IMG/VR virus record: IMGVR_UViG_3300046167_000207
Location: 1 to 25,141 of that record
Source of the DNA: a virus
Strand: one strand, 5' to 3'
Length of the DNA stretch: 25,141 nt
The notes under the pieces: generated by a model
Told to the model about the DNA's origin: nothing
Seen by the model: only the letters and a program-made list of their open reading frames with translations
The model's database searches: none
Shown here: piece by piece, positions 1 to 7,195 of the stretch
Layout: each line of letters starts with the position of its first letter
Numbering within the stretch: position 1 is the stretch's first letter
Translations under genes and position numbers: made by a program

Positions 1-2
1 GA

Positions 3-527
3 CCCAAGCAATGTATGCAGTGGTTTCAAGAATGTTCTAGACTTATCTCAGAGCAACAGCGAGCGATGAGTTGGATAAGTCCGAGTGGTTTCCCAGTGCA
101 TCAAGAGTATCACAAGTTACACGAGAAAAAGATAAGCACTTGGATTGGTGGCACAGCTACACACGTAACCTTCTACGATACCAAGGATGAAATCTCCTCA
201 AGGAAACAATCCAATGGTGTCAGTCCTAACTTTGTTCATGCCCTTGATGGCGCAGCGTTACACAAGACAGTCATTAGGTGTAACCAACAAGAAGACATCT
301 ATGATTTCAGTATGGTGCATGACAGCTATGGCACGCACTCAACGAACTGTGACAAGATGAGTAAGGTTATACGAAATGTCTTCTATGAGATGTTTAGTGT
401 TGACCTTCTGCAAGATTGGAAACATCAATTAGAAGAACACAACACCGACATAACATTCCCAAATCCACCTGAATATGGAAACGCTGACCTCACACAACTA
501 AAGGATAGCGAATACTTTTTCAGCTAA
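3..527 (+). CDS. 1: T7-like single-subunit RNA polymerase, C-terminal part (5' end outside window)
   Basis: This is the last ~174 residues of a phage DNA-directed RNA polymerase, which transcribes the phage middle and late genes. The frame is open from the left edge; the ATG at 15 is internal and not the true start. Visible family landmarks are the 'SWISPSGFPVHQEY' stretch (T7 'HWVTPDGFPVWQEY'), 'GVSPNFVHALDG' (T7 'GIAPNFVHSQDG'), and 'MVHDSYGTH' at nt 312-338, which holds the His-Asp pair equivalent to T7 His811-Asp812 in the palm active site. The protein ends in 'SEYFFS', comparable to the aromatic 'foot' of T7 (ending FAFA), which is needed for catalysis. The upstream palm and fingers residues lie outside the window. 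Only a 12-nt gap separates it from the methyltransferase gene. Confidence 0.97.
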   Translation, partial: PKQCMQWFQECSRLISEQQRAMSWISPSGFPVHQEYHKLHEKKISTWIGGTATHVTFYDTKDEISSRKQSNGVSPNFVHALDGAALHKTVIRCNQQEDIYDFSMVHDSYGTHSTNCDKMSKVIRNVFYEMFSVDLLQDWKHQLEEHNTDITFPNPPEYGNADLTQLKDSEYFFS

Positions 528-539
528 TAACACACAGAT

Positions 540-1616
540 ATGCAAAATGATAATAATACCAAACAACCTATACTCAACCATCTATCCCTCTGCACAGGAT
601 ACGAAGGTATTGGTCAAGGACTCAGAAGAGTTCTGCCAACTCTGCGAGAAATCGCTTACTCGGAAATCGAAGACTACGCTATCGCCAACTTGGTTGCGAA
701 GATTGAAGAAGGGAGACTACATCCAGCTCCTATTTTCACGAACCTTAAAACCCTCCCATTCAGAGAGTTTCTTGGAAAAGTATCTATCCTCAGTGGAGGA
801 TTCCCATGTCAGCCCTTTAGTCAAGCTGGTCTCAGAAAAGCAACCGATGACCCAAGACACCTCTATCCCTTCATCGCAGAAGGAATCTCACAATGCAAAC
901 CAGCTTTCGTTTTTCTCGAAAATGTACAAGGAATTATCTCAGCCAAAACCCACGAAGGAGAATCTGTACTCCACTATGTCTGCCGAGACTTGGAAAGCAG
1001 AGGTTACAAAGTGTCGTGGGGAATATTCTCAGCGGAAGAACTCGGCTTTCCTCACCAAAGAAAAAGGGTCTTTATCTTGGGGAACTCCAACCGAACAAAT
1101 GAGCAGAGCATCGCAGTTCGACCGAGGCAAACACAATCTAGGGGAACAAGTTCAAGGGATGAACAATACAATGAACTTTCCAACACCGAGCGTAGCGGGA
1201 TGCGTGGAGGGAGGCGTGGCGAAGAATGTGAAGATAACTCCAACGGGATTCAAAGCAACGAGGGAGAACGGAACAACTTACGGGGCGAAGTTAAGGGATG
1301 CAGTTTTGAAGAATTGGTCAACGCCAACTGCGAGGGATTTCAAGGACAGTCCAAACGACAAAACTGGTTTAGCCATGACGCTTGGGAGACAAGTGAATGG
1401 GTGGAAACCCAAATCCCAGCAAGACCAAACGAACCTCAACACGAATGGGAATACCCAAGAGTCATTACTCAGGGGATACCTCAATCCAAATTGGGTGGAG
1501 AGTCTGATGGGTTTAGACATAGGGTTGACCGACTTAGGTTACTCGGAAATGGAGTCGTGCCACAAGTAGCAGCCAAAGCATTTAAAACTTTATTGCAAAA
1601 GAATCTAACAACATAG
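540..1616 (+). CDS. DNA (cytosine-5) methyltransferase
   Basis: A 358-aa C5-cytosine methyltransferase that would transfer a methyl group from S-adenosylmethionine to cytosine in phage DNA, most simply as protection against host restriction. Motifs appear in canonical order: motif I 'LSLCTGYEGIGQG' (residues 15-27), motif IV 'GGFPCQPFS' with catalytic Cys90, motif VI 'ENV' at 127-129, motif VIII 'QRKRVFI' from Gln173, and motif X 'LGNGVVPQVA' near residue 336. Residues ~185-290, the target-recognition region, are unusually rich in N, E, R, G, Q and S. No strong ribosome binding site precedes the ATG at 540. A second long frame (547-1569) overlaps nearly the whole gene. The target sequence cannot be inferred. 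It sits between the RNA polymerase and ssDNA-binding genes, where T7 has other early genes. Confidence 0.94.
   Translation: MQNDNNTKQPILNHLSLCTGYEGIGQGLRRVLPTLREIAYSEIEDYAIANLVAKIEEGRLHPAPIFTNLKTLPFREFLGKVSILSGGFPCQPFSQAGLRKATDDPRHLYPFIAEGISQCKPAFVFLENVQGIISAKTHEGESVLHYVCRDLESRGYKVSWGIFSAEELGFPHQRKRVFILGNSNRTNEQSIAVRPRQTQSRGTSSRDEQYNELSNTERSGMRGGRRGEECEDNSNGIQSNEGERNNLRGEVKGCSFEELVNANCEGFQGQSKRQNWFSHDAWETSEWVETQIPARPNEPQHEWEYPRVITQGIPQSKLGGESDGFRHRVDRLRLLGNGVVPQVAAKAFKTLLQKNLTT
547..1569 (+). CDS. Overlapping-frame ORF inside the methyltransferase gene (candidate second product)
   Basis: A 340-aa frame starting at an ATG seven bases after the methyltransferase start and running open for 1 kb in the +1 register. 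From about residue 85 onward it contains segments I recognise from phage and prophage proteins found next to or overlapping dcm-type genes: 'SSVEDSHVSP', 'FSKMYKEL...YSTMSAETWKAEVT', 'WSTPTARDFKD', and 'LNPNWVESLMGL' near the C-terminus. That recurrence may mean a real protein, or only that databases hold out-of-frame translations of conserved methyltransferase genes. No independent ribosome binding site is visible before 547. The methyltransferase frame is certain; this one is a candidate. If real, its function is unknown. Confidence 0.4.
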   Translation: MIIIPNNLYSTIYPSAQDTKVLVKDSEEFCQLCEKSLTRKSKTTLSPTWLRRLKKGDYIQLLFSRTLKPSHSESFLEKYLSSVEDSHVSPLVKLVSEKQPMTQDTSIPSSQKESHNANQLSFFSKMYKELSQPKPTKENLYSTMSAETWKAEVTKCRGEYSQRKNSAFLTKEKGSLSWGTPTEQMSRASQFDRGKHNLGEQVQGMNNTMNFPTPSVAGCVEGGVAKNVKITPTGFKATRENGTTYGAKLRDAVLKNWSTPTARDFKDSPNDKTGLAMTLGRQVNGWKPKSQQDQTNLNTNGNTQESLLRGYLNPNWVESLMGLDIGLTDLGYSEMESCHK

Positions 1617-1636
1617 AAAGGAACGCAAATAATATT

Positions 1637-2233
1637 ATGGCAAATACAATAACAACACCACAGGGTAAAGCAGTTTACCCACGTATCGATACACCAGACA
1701 CAAAGTTCAACGAAGACGGCTTGTACTCTTGCAAGCTTCACGTAAGTGAGGATGACTTCAGAGCCTTTGAGTTGGGCATCGATAAATTATATGACGCAGC
1801 GTATGACGCTGAGTGCAAAGCTCATGGTAAGAAGCTGAAGAAGTCAGCAAACAAACCAGTAAGGATTACTCCTGATGGGGACTATGAGATTTTTGCCAAG
1901 CAGGTAGCTCAAAGACAGACTAAAACAAAGGGACTCATTGAGTTCAATGTTGTTTGCTTTGATAGCCAAGGAAGCAAAATAGCCACACCAAAAGTAGGTA
2001 GTGGTTCTGAACTTAAACTTGCTGTTGAGCCAAACTTCTGGTTCATTCCAAGTCAAGGGTTCGGATACACACTACGTCTCAAGGCAGTTCAAATTCTTGA
2101 ATTGATTGAGTATGGAGGTGGGTCTTCCGACAGCTTCGGTTTCGGTAAAAGTGATGGGGGATATACAGGTGAGTCCTTCAACGAAACATTTACGGAAACA
2201 AATGAGACGACATCGGAAGCAGCGCCGTTCTAA
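1637..2233 (+). CDS. 2.5: Single-stranded DNA-binding protein, T7 gp2.5-like
   Basis: A 198-aa ssDNA-binding protein of the T7 gp2.5 type, which coats single strands at the fork and contacts the polymerase and helicase through its acidic tail. The N-terminal half carries the 'YPRIDTPDTKFNEDGLYSCKL' region typical of the family, followed by the OB-fold core. The last ~45 residues are Gly/Ser/Thr/Glu-rich and acidic and end in 'EAAPF'; a terminal aromatic residue is the known hallmark of gp2.5, where it docks onto gp5 and gp4. A weak AAAGGA ribosome binding site lies at about 1616-1622. The 3' end overlaps the start chosen for the endonuclease gene by 32 nt. Confidence 0.95.
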   Translation: MANTITTPQGKAVYPRIDTPDTKFNEDGLYSCKLHVSEDDFRAFELGIDKLYDAAYDAECKAHGKKLKKSANKPVRITPDGDYEIFAKQVAQRQTKTKGLIEFNVVCFDSQGSKIATPKVGSGSELKLAVEPNFWFIPSQGFGYTLRLKAVQILELIEYGGGSSDSFGFGKSDGGYTGESFNETFTETNETTSEAAPF

Positions 2234-2585
2234 ATCTCCCTATCGTTCAGGTTTCGAGGAGAAGGTAGCTGGCGCACTTAAAGATGCGAAGGTTGCTTTC
2301 TCCTACGAAACTCTGAGGTTGGAGTATTACAGAACGAGCCACTACAAACCTGATTTTATTTTACCTAACGGAGTTATTCTTGAAGTTAAAGGTTATTTTC
2401 TACCCAGCGATAGGACTAAACACAAGCTCGTTAAAGAGTGCCATCCAGAGTTGGACATCAGGTTTGTATTTCAGAACGCATACAACACTCTTAGTAAAAA
2501 GAGTAAAACAACATACGCACAATGGTGTGACACTCATGGATTCATGTGGTGTCACAAAGAAATACCAAACACATGGATGATTTAA
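2202..2585 (+). CDS. 3: Endonuclease I (Holliday junction resolvase), T7 gp3-like
   Basis: A 127-aa junction-resolving nuclease of the T7 endonuclease I family (T7: 149 aa), which cleaves branched DNA and helps break down host DNA and debranch replicating phage DNA. From the ATG at 2202, the catalytic residues line up as Glu19 in 'RSGFEEKV', Asp51 in 'KPDFILPNG', and Glu61/Lys63 in 'LEVKG'. 'HPELDIRFVF' matches T7 'HPELDIRIVF'. The frame is open back to an ATG at 2106, but that would add 32 residues deep inside the ssDNA-binding gene with no counterpart in T7, so 2202 is preferred. The 3' end overlaps the primase-helicase start by 13 nt. Confidence 0.94.
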   Translation: MRRHRKQRRSKSPYRSGFEEKVAGALKDAKVAFSYETLRLEYYRTSHYKPDFILPNGVILEVKGYFLPSDRTKHKLVKECHPELDIRFVFQNAYNTLSKKSKTTYAQWCDTHGFMWCHKEIPNTWMI

Positions 2586-4156
2586 CAGCACTAAAAACAC
2601 ACCAACCTTGCCCAGACTGTGGCAGCAGTGACGCACTTACATTAAACACCAACGGAACAACTAAATGTTATTCGTGTGGTGACTTCACTACCACCAATGA
2701 CGCTGTTGTTGGAGAGGTAGCAGAAAATTTCGTTAAGGGTAAAATCATGCCACTTCCCAAGAGAGGTATTCATGAAGAGACCTGTAAGAAATACAACTAT
2801 AGAATAGGAGAGGTTAATGGACAGACCGTCCACATCGCCAACTATTGTGACTTAAATAAAAAAGTCGTTGCCCAAAAATATCGTTACGCTGATAAGACAT
2901 TCAAGTGTAACGGTTCTCCTACTCACTTCTTCGGACAGCACCTATTCCCCAATGGTGGTAAACGATTAGTAGTCACCGAGGGTGAGATAGATTGTCTTAC
3001 AGTTAGTCAGGTTCAGAATAACACTTGGGAAGTGGTTTCTCTTAGCTCTGGAGTGCAGAGTGCAAAGTCATTATTCAAACGTCAGCTTGAATGGTTGAAT
3101 AAGTTTGAAGAGATTGTGCTTATGTTTGACTCCGATGAGGTGGGCAAGCAAGGCATGGAAGATGTAGCTCACATCATACCAGCAGGTAAGTGTAAGATTG
3201 CTAACCTACCCATGAAGGATGCTAACGAATTGTTGTTAGCCGAGCAGCCCAAAGAAATACTCAAGGCTATATGGAACGCCAAGGTGTGGGGACTAGATGC
3301 AATCGTAGGTGGCGATGAGTTATACGAAAGACTTACATCACCTAAGAACTTTGAGTCTATCCCCTATCCATTTGAGGGATTGAACAAGGTCACTCGTGGT
3401 ATCCGCACAGGAGAGATAATTACTTTCTGTGCTGGTAGTGGCATAGGTAAGTCACAGATATGTAAAGAGGTAGCTTACAATATACTGACCACCACTGATA
3501 AGAAGATTGGATACATCGCACTTGAAGAAAGTGTTGAGAGAACTGGCAATGGTATCATTGGTTTACATCTCAATAAATTACTACACTTAGATAACTTCGA
3601 TGCTAACGAGGAATACAAAGCAGCATACGAAGCTACCGTGGGTAATGGTAGATTCTTTTTATATGACCACTGGGGTTCTCTGGAAGGAGACAAGCTTGTC
3701 GGTCACATAAGATACATGGCTAAGTCATTAGATGTTGAGTACATAGTTCTCGACCACATCTCAATCGTTATCTCAGGTAGCTCTGAAGGTGACGAACGTC
3801 GGATGATAGACAACCTAATGACAAAGCTTCGTGCCTTGGTCGAAGAGTGCAAGATGGGTGTCATACTTGTCAGTCACTTGAAGCGACCAGAAGGTAGAGG
3901 ACATGAAGATGGTGCAACGACATCCGTAGCACAACTCCGTGGGTCGGCAGGTATCGCACAACTAAGCGATATGGTTATTGGTTTAGAACGAAATCAACAA
4001 GACGCAGAGAGTAAACATCTCACATCAGTAAGAGTCCTGAAGAATAGATTCAGTGGTGATACTGGTGTTGCTTGCAACTTACGGTGGCAGGTAGAGACAG
4101 GACGATTGACGGAGGAAAAATTAACAGAGGGAGACGCAGGTGAAAATTATTTTTAA
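2573..4156 (+). CDS. 4: DNA primase-helicase, T7 gp4-like
   Basis: A 527-aa bifunctional primase-helicase that makes RNA primers and unwinds DNA at the fork. In order it shows a zinc-binding domain with Cys13/Cys16 and Cys32/Cys35 (so it corresponds to T7's full-length 4A), a TOPRIM primase core with 'EGEID' at 136-140 and 'DSDEVG' from 186, then a RecA-type hexameric helicase with Walker A 'GSGIGKS' (Lys293), Walker B-like 'VLDHIS' (Asp394) and the downstream 'QLRGSAGIAQLSD' motif. The tail is acidic and ends in Phe, as in T7 gp4, where it contacts the polymerase. An in-frame GTG at 2546 would add nine residues; the ATG at 2573 places the zinc motif as in T7. Three bases separate it from the next gene. 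Confidence 0.96.
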   Translation: MDDLTALKTHQPCPDCGSSDALTLNTNGTTKCYSCGDFTTTNDAVVGEVAENFVKGKIMPLPKRGIHEETCKKYNYRIGEVNGQTVHIANYCDLNKKVVAQKYRYADKTFKCNGSPTHFFGQHLFPNGGKRLVVTEGEIDCLTVSQVQNNTWEVVSLSSGVQSAKSLFKRQLEWLNKFEEIVLMFDSDEVGKQGMEDVAHIIPAGKCKIANLPMKDANELLLAEQPKEILKAIWNAKVWGLDAIVGGDELYERLTSPKNFESIPYPFEGLNKVTRGIRTGEIITFCAGSGIGKSQICKEVAYNILTTTDKKIGYIALEESVERTGNGIIGLHLNKLLHLDNFDANEEYKAAYEATVGNGRFFLYDHWGSLEGDKLVGHIRYMAKSLDVEYIVLDHISIVISGSSEGDERRMIDNLMTKLRALVEECKMGVILVSHLKRPEGRGHEDGATTSVAQLRGSAGIAQLSDMVIGLERNQQDAESKHLTSVRVLKNRFSGDTGVACNLRWQVETGRLTEEKLTEGDAGENYF

Positions 4157-4159
4157 ATT

Positions 4160-4513
4160 ATGGAATATTGTTCAAACTTTAGATACGACCTCAAGGTGGG
4201 GCAAGTTGCTGAGAAGCAAGTGGCTGACCTTTTACAAGGCAAGAAAGTCGAAGTCAAACGCGACCTTAAAGCAAAAACTACTGGCAACTTATATATCGAA
4301 TATGAATCACGGGGGAAGCCGTCTGGTATCTCTCGCTCCGAAGCAGACTACTGGTGCTTTGTTTTCGAGAATCTTTTCATCTTTATTGAGACTAACAAAC
4401 TCAAGGAGATGATTGAACCAATGAAGGGAAGCACTATGGATAAGCGAGGTGGAGACAAGAACTCTAGCAAGGGCATCCTCTTACCACTAGAACGATTAAC
4501 GGAATTGAAATGA
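4160..4513 (+). CDS. Small nuclease-like phage protein (possible PD-(D/E)XK fold)
   Basis: A 117-aa protein of a type I associate with uncharacterised podovirus genes. The central stretch has an 'EVK' triad at residues 31-33 ('VEVKRDLKAKTTGN'), followed by 'IEYESRGKPSGIS' and 'EADYW'. A conserved Glu18 upstream of an E-x-K followed by small and aromatic residues is compatible with a PD-(D/E)XK nuclease active site, but the usual first acidic residue is not clearly identifiable, so nuclease activity is an inference. It begins three bases after the primase-helicase stop and ends by an ATGA overlap with the DNA polymerase start, so it is translationally coupled to the replisome genes. Residues after ~90 are charged and perhaps disordered. 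Confidence 0.8.
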   Translation: MEYCSNFRYDLKVGQVAEKQVADLLQGKKVEVKRDLKAKTTGNLYIEYESRGKPSGISRSEADYWCFVFENLFIFIETNKLKEMIEPMKGSTMDKRGGDKNSSKGILLPLERLTELK

Positions 4514-6309
4514 ACACACTTACATTTGATATAGAAACAAACGGAATTAAAAACTGGGCAACACTCAGTGACCTAGACACACTACATTGCTTATCCATCT
4601 ACGAGTCATACACTCAAGAGATGAGCAGCTACAGCACAGTAGCAGGTAACATTGAAGAAGGACTTGAGAAGTTAAGTAATGCTGAGACTATTGTAGGACA
4701 CAACGTCATAGGCTTTGATGTCCCTGCCCTACGGAAGTTATATGGGTTCACTCACGACAACGTGATAGATACCTTAGTGTTAGCTCGGTGCATCTTCCCA
4801 GATGTACGCAACGATGACTTCAAGCGCACAGACTTTGACACTAAGCTAGTAGGCTCACACTCACTCAAGGCTTGGGGAACTCGACTAGGTATCCTGAAGG
4901 ATAACTATGGTGAGACAGCGGACTGGTCACAGTGGACACAAGAGATGCAAGATTACTGCGAGCAAGATGTTCGTGTGACTTCTGCTTTGTATCTATGGTT
5001 AAAGTGCAGACATCCATCGGAACAAATGATAGAGCTTGAGCATAAGTTTGCTACCCAAATGCGTATCCAAGAATACAACGGCTTTCCTTTTGATAATAGA
5101 AAAGCGGTTGAGCTTATGGAGAGGCTGATGCTTGAGAGGTGTGAGATAGAGTCCGACCTACAAAAAGCTTTCCCTCCGATTGTTGAAGAAACAAAAAGTT
5201 TCCAATGGGAGAACCGAAACGGTGATGTCTTTCCTACAAAGAAAGCTATGATTGAGGTAGGCTACAAAGCTAACGATTGTATTAGAGGCGACCGCAAAAC
5301 TAAATCCATTCCATTCAACCCCAACAGTCGTGACCAAATATCTGCTAGGTTAATGGAGCAAGGATGGAAGCCTGCTGCCTTTGATGGTAAGCGCCCTGCT
5401 ATAAACGAAGGCGTTCTAAAGGAGATTAACACTGCGGAGTCTCTCAAGCTCTTACAGTTCTTGACCATCTCCAAAAGACTTGGACAACTCATGGAGGGTA
5501 ACCAAGCTTGGATTAAGTTAGAGCGTGATGGCAAGATACATGGAGGCATCAATACTAATGGTGCTATCAGTGGTCGATGCACTCATCAAAACCCTAACGT
5601 AGCTCAAGTGCCATCCGTCCGTAGTCCCTATGGTGGTGAGTGTAGAGAACTATTCACTGCACCAGAGGGTAAAGTATTAGTAGGATGTGATGCTAGTGGA
5701 TTAGAACTACGATGCCTTGCCCACTATCTATACCCTTGGGATGATGGCAAGTATGCTAAGACTATCCTTGAAGGTGACATCCATACTGCTAATCAAAAAG
5801 CAGCAGGACTAGAGACAAGAGACCAAGCCAAGACTTTCATCTATGCCACACTCTATGGTGCAGGTGATGCTAAGATTGGTTCCATTGTTGGTGGTAGTTC
5901 TAAAGAAGGCAAGCGCCTCAAGGGTAACTTCAAGAAGAACCTACCAGCATACAGCAAGTTAGTAACAGCAGTAGAAGCTAAGGTCACATCAGTCGGTTCA
6001 CTCACAGGTCTCGACGGACGTAAGCTCCCCTGTCGTTCAGCGCACTCTGCACTCAACCTACTGTTGCAGTCAGCAGGTGCAGTCATAATGAAACAAGCCC
6101 TAGTGAACTTTGTAGCAGAAGCTCCAGCGTTCTATCTGATGCACGCCAATGTTCACGACGAGGTGCAGTTTAGTTGTGACGAGAAGGATGCTCCTCTTCT
6201 TGGGGACTTATTCGTTAAAGCAATTACACAAGCAGGCGATGACTTGAACTTCAAGTGTCCTCTTGATGGTGAATATAAAGTAGGAAACAACTGGAAGGAT
6301 ACACACTAA
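4510..6309 (+). CDS. 5: DNA polymerase, family A, T7 gp5-like
   Basis: A 599-aa replicative family A polymerase with proofreading. The exonuclease domain shows ExoI 'FDIET' (Asp7, Glu9), ExoII 'GHNVIGFD' and ExoIII 'YCEQDV'. The polymerase domain has motif A 'DASGLELR' (Asp394), motif B 'RDQAKTFIYATLYGAG' (Arg437, Lys441, Tyr445) and motif C 'HDEVQ' (His549, Asp550). Tyr445 occupies the position of E. coli Pol I Phe762 and T7 Tyr526, the T7-type residue. It is about 100 residues shorter than T7 gp5 (704 aa), so the thioredoxin-binding insertion in the thumb may be reduced or absent; that is an inference from length. The start overlaps the upstream stop (ATGA) and the stop overlaps the next ATG (TAATG). 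Confidence 0.97.
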   Translation: MNTLTFDIETNGIKNWATLSDLDTLHCLSIYESYTQEMSSYSTVAGNIEEGLEKLSNAETIVGHNVIGFDVPALRKLYGFTHDNVIDTLVLARCIFPDVRNDDFKRTDFDTKLVGSHSLKAWGTRLGILKDNYGETADWSQWTQEMQDYCEQDVRVTSALYLWLKCRHPSEQMIELEHKFATQMRIQEYNGFPFDNRKAVELMERLMLERCEIESDLQKAFPPIVEETKSFQWENRNGDVFPTKKAMIEVGYKANDCIRGDRKTKSIPFNPNSRDQISARLMEQGWKPAAFDGKRPAINEGVLKEINTAESLKLLQFLTISKRLGQLMEGNQAWIKLERDGKIHGGINTNGAISGRCTHQNPNVAQVPSVRSPYGGECRELFTAPEGKVLVGCDASGLELRCLAHYLYPWDDGKYAKTILEGDIHTANQKAAGLETRDQAKTFIYATLYGAGDAKIGSIVGGSSKEGKRLKGNFKKNLPAYSKLVTAVEAKVTSVGSLTGLDGRKLPCRSAHSALNLLLQSAGAVIMKQALVNFVAEAPAFYLMHANVHDEVQFSCDEKDAPLLGDLFVKAITQAGDDLNFKCPLDGEYKVGNNWKDTH

Positions 6310-6461
6310 TGGCTAAAGAACACTTAGTAAAAGAATCTATTGTGCTAGGTCTAGATGTTAAGATTGATGAACTTAAACAAACTCTCAGTAGTCTAGAGCT
6401 AGAACGTATTCACTTACGCAAACTTATAACCAAACTAGAAACATTCAAAAAAGAAATATGA
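6309..6461 (+). CDS. 50-aa coiled-coil-like small protein between polymerase and exonuclease
   Basis: A short ORF of 50 residues beginning MAKEHLVKES and ending ETFKKEI. It starts at a TAATG overlap with the polymerase stop and ends in an ATGA overlap with the exonuclease start, exactly filling the gap between two certain genes. That coupling is the main evidence that it is real. Leucine, isoleucine and charged residues spaced at heptad-like intervals (around VKIDELKQTLSSLELERIH) suggest one amphipathic helix or coiled coil, perhaps a small partner of a replication protein. No family is recognised and no catalytic motif is visible. Confidence 0.7.
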   Translation: MAKEHLVKESIVLGLDVKIDELKQTLSSLELERIHLRKLITKLETFKKEI

Positions 6462-7195
6462 GCGGTAAAACAATAATGATAGATGGCGATATGATTATAT
6501 ATCGTGCAGCGTTTTCATCAGAGGTGGAAACTAAATGGGATGACAATATCTGGACACTTCATTCATCGGAAGCAGAAGCCACTGCAAAGGTGGACGAACT
6601 CGTTGAGACTATCATGAAGAGGTTGAAAGCTACTGACTACATTACGTGCATTAGTAGTAAGACAAACTTCCGTCATGACATCTATCCAGACTACAAGGCT
6701 AACCGTTCAGCTAAACGTAAGCCGTTGTGTATCAAGGCATTAACTGAGTATATGTATGACTACCATAACGGGTTGATTGTAGATAACTTAGAAGCTGATG
6801 ACCTCATCGGTGTTCTCTGCACAAGGAACCCCAAGGATACCATAGCGGTTAGCGGTGACAAGGACTTCGGCACACTCCCCATCACTTGGTATAACCACCT
6901 TAAGGACGAGGTTACTACTACAGGAGTTAGAAAAGCTAAACGCTTTCACCTCATCCAGACACTTACGGGTGACGCTATTGATGGATACAAAGGTCTCAAG
7001 GGTGTCGGCATTAAGACCGCAGAAAAGATACTAGATAAGAATGGCGCTACGTGGAAGACCGTTGTTGCTGAGTATAAGAAGCATGACCTCACAGAAGATG
7101 ATGCCCTACGCACAGCACGACTAGCATACATCCTACAGAAACAACATTATAACTTAGAAACTAAGAAGATAAAACTATGGACACCAAGAAAGTAA
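6458..7195 (+). CDS. 6: 5'-3' exonuclease, T7 gp6-like (FEN family)
   Basis: A 245-aa 5' nuclease of the FEN/Pol I 5'-exonuclease family (T7 gp6 is 300 aa), which removes primers and degrades host DNA for nucleotide recycling. Metal-binding acidic motifs are visible in order: 'IDGDMIIYRAAF' (Asp9, Asp11), 'RHDIYPDYKANR', 'LEADDLIG', and 'VSGDKDFGTL'. They are followed by the helix-hairpin-helix DNA-binding segment 'GDAIDGYKGLKGVGIKTAEK'. The start is coupled to the 50-aa ORF by an ATGA overlap, and the last 19 nt overlap the following gene. Confidence 0.95.
   Translation: MSGKTIMIDGDMIIYRAAFSSEVETKWDDNIWTLHSSEAEATAKVDELVETIMKRLKATDYITCISSKTNFRHDIYPDYKANRSAKRKPLCIKALTEYMYDYHNGLIVDNLEADDLIGVLCTRNPKDTIAVSGDKDFGTLPITWYNHLKDEVTTTGVRKAKRFHLIQTLTGDAIDGYKGLKGVGIKTAEKILDKNGATWKTVVAEYKKHDLTEDDALRTARLAYILQKQHYNLETKKIKLWTPRK

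Noticed and set aside
1052-1741. Minus-strand ORFs at 1052-1243, 1278-1520 and 1481-1741 and the short plus-strand ORF at 893-1102
   Set aside because: All lie inside the methyltransferase/overlap region or cross its end, lack ribosome binding sites and show no recognisable protein features.
2106-2201. Longer endonuclease I reading frame starting at ATG 2106
   Set aside because: It would overlap the ssDNA-binding gene by 128 nt and add 32 residues with no counterpart in T7 gp3; the ATG at 2202 places the catalytic Glu19 at the expected distance from the start.
2546-2572. GTG start for the primase-helicase
   Set aside because: It adds nine residues inside the endonuclease gene; the ATG at 2573 puts the zinc motif where it is in the T7 protein.
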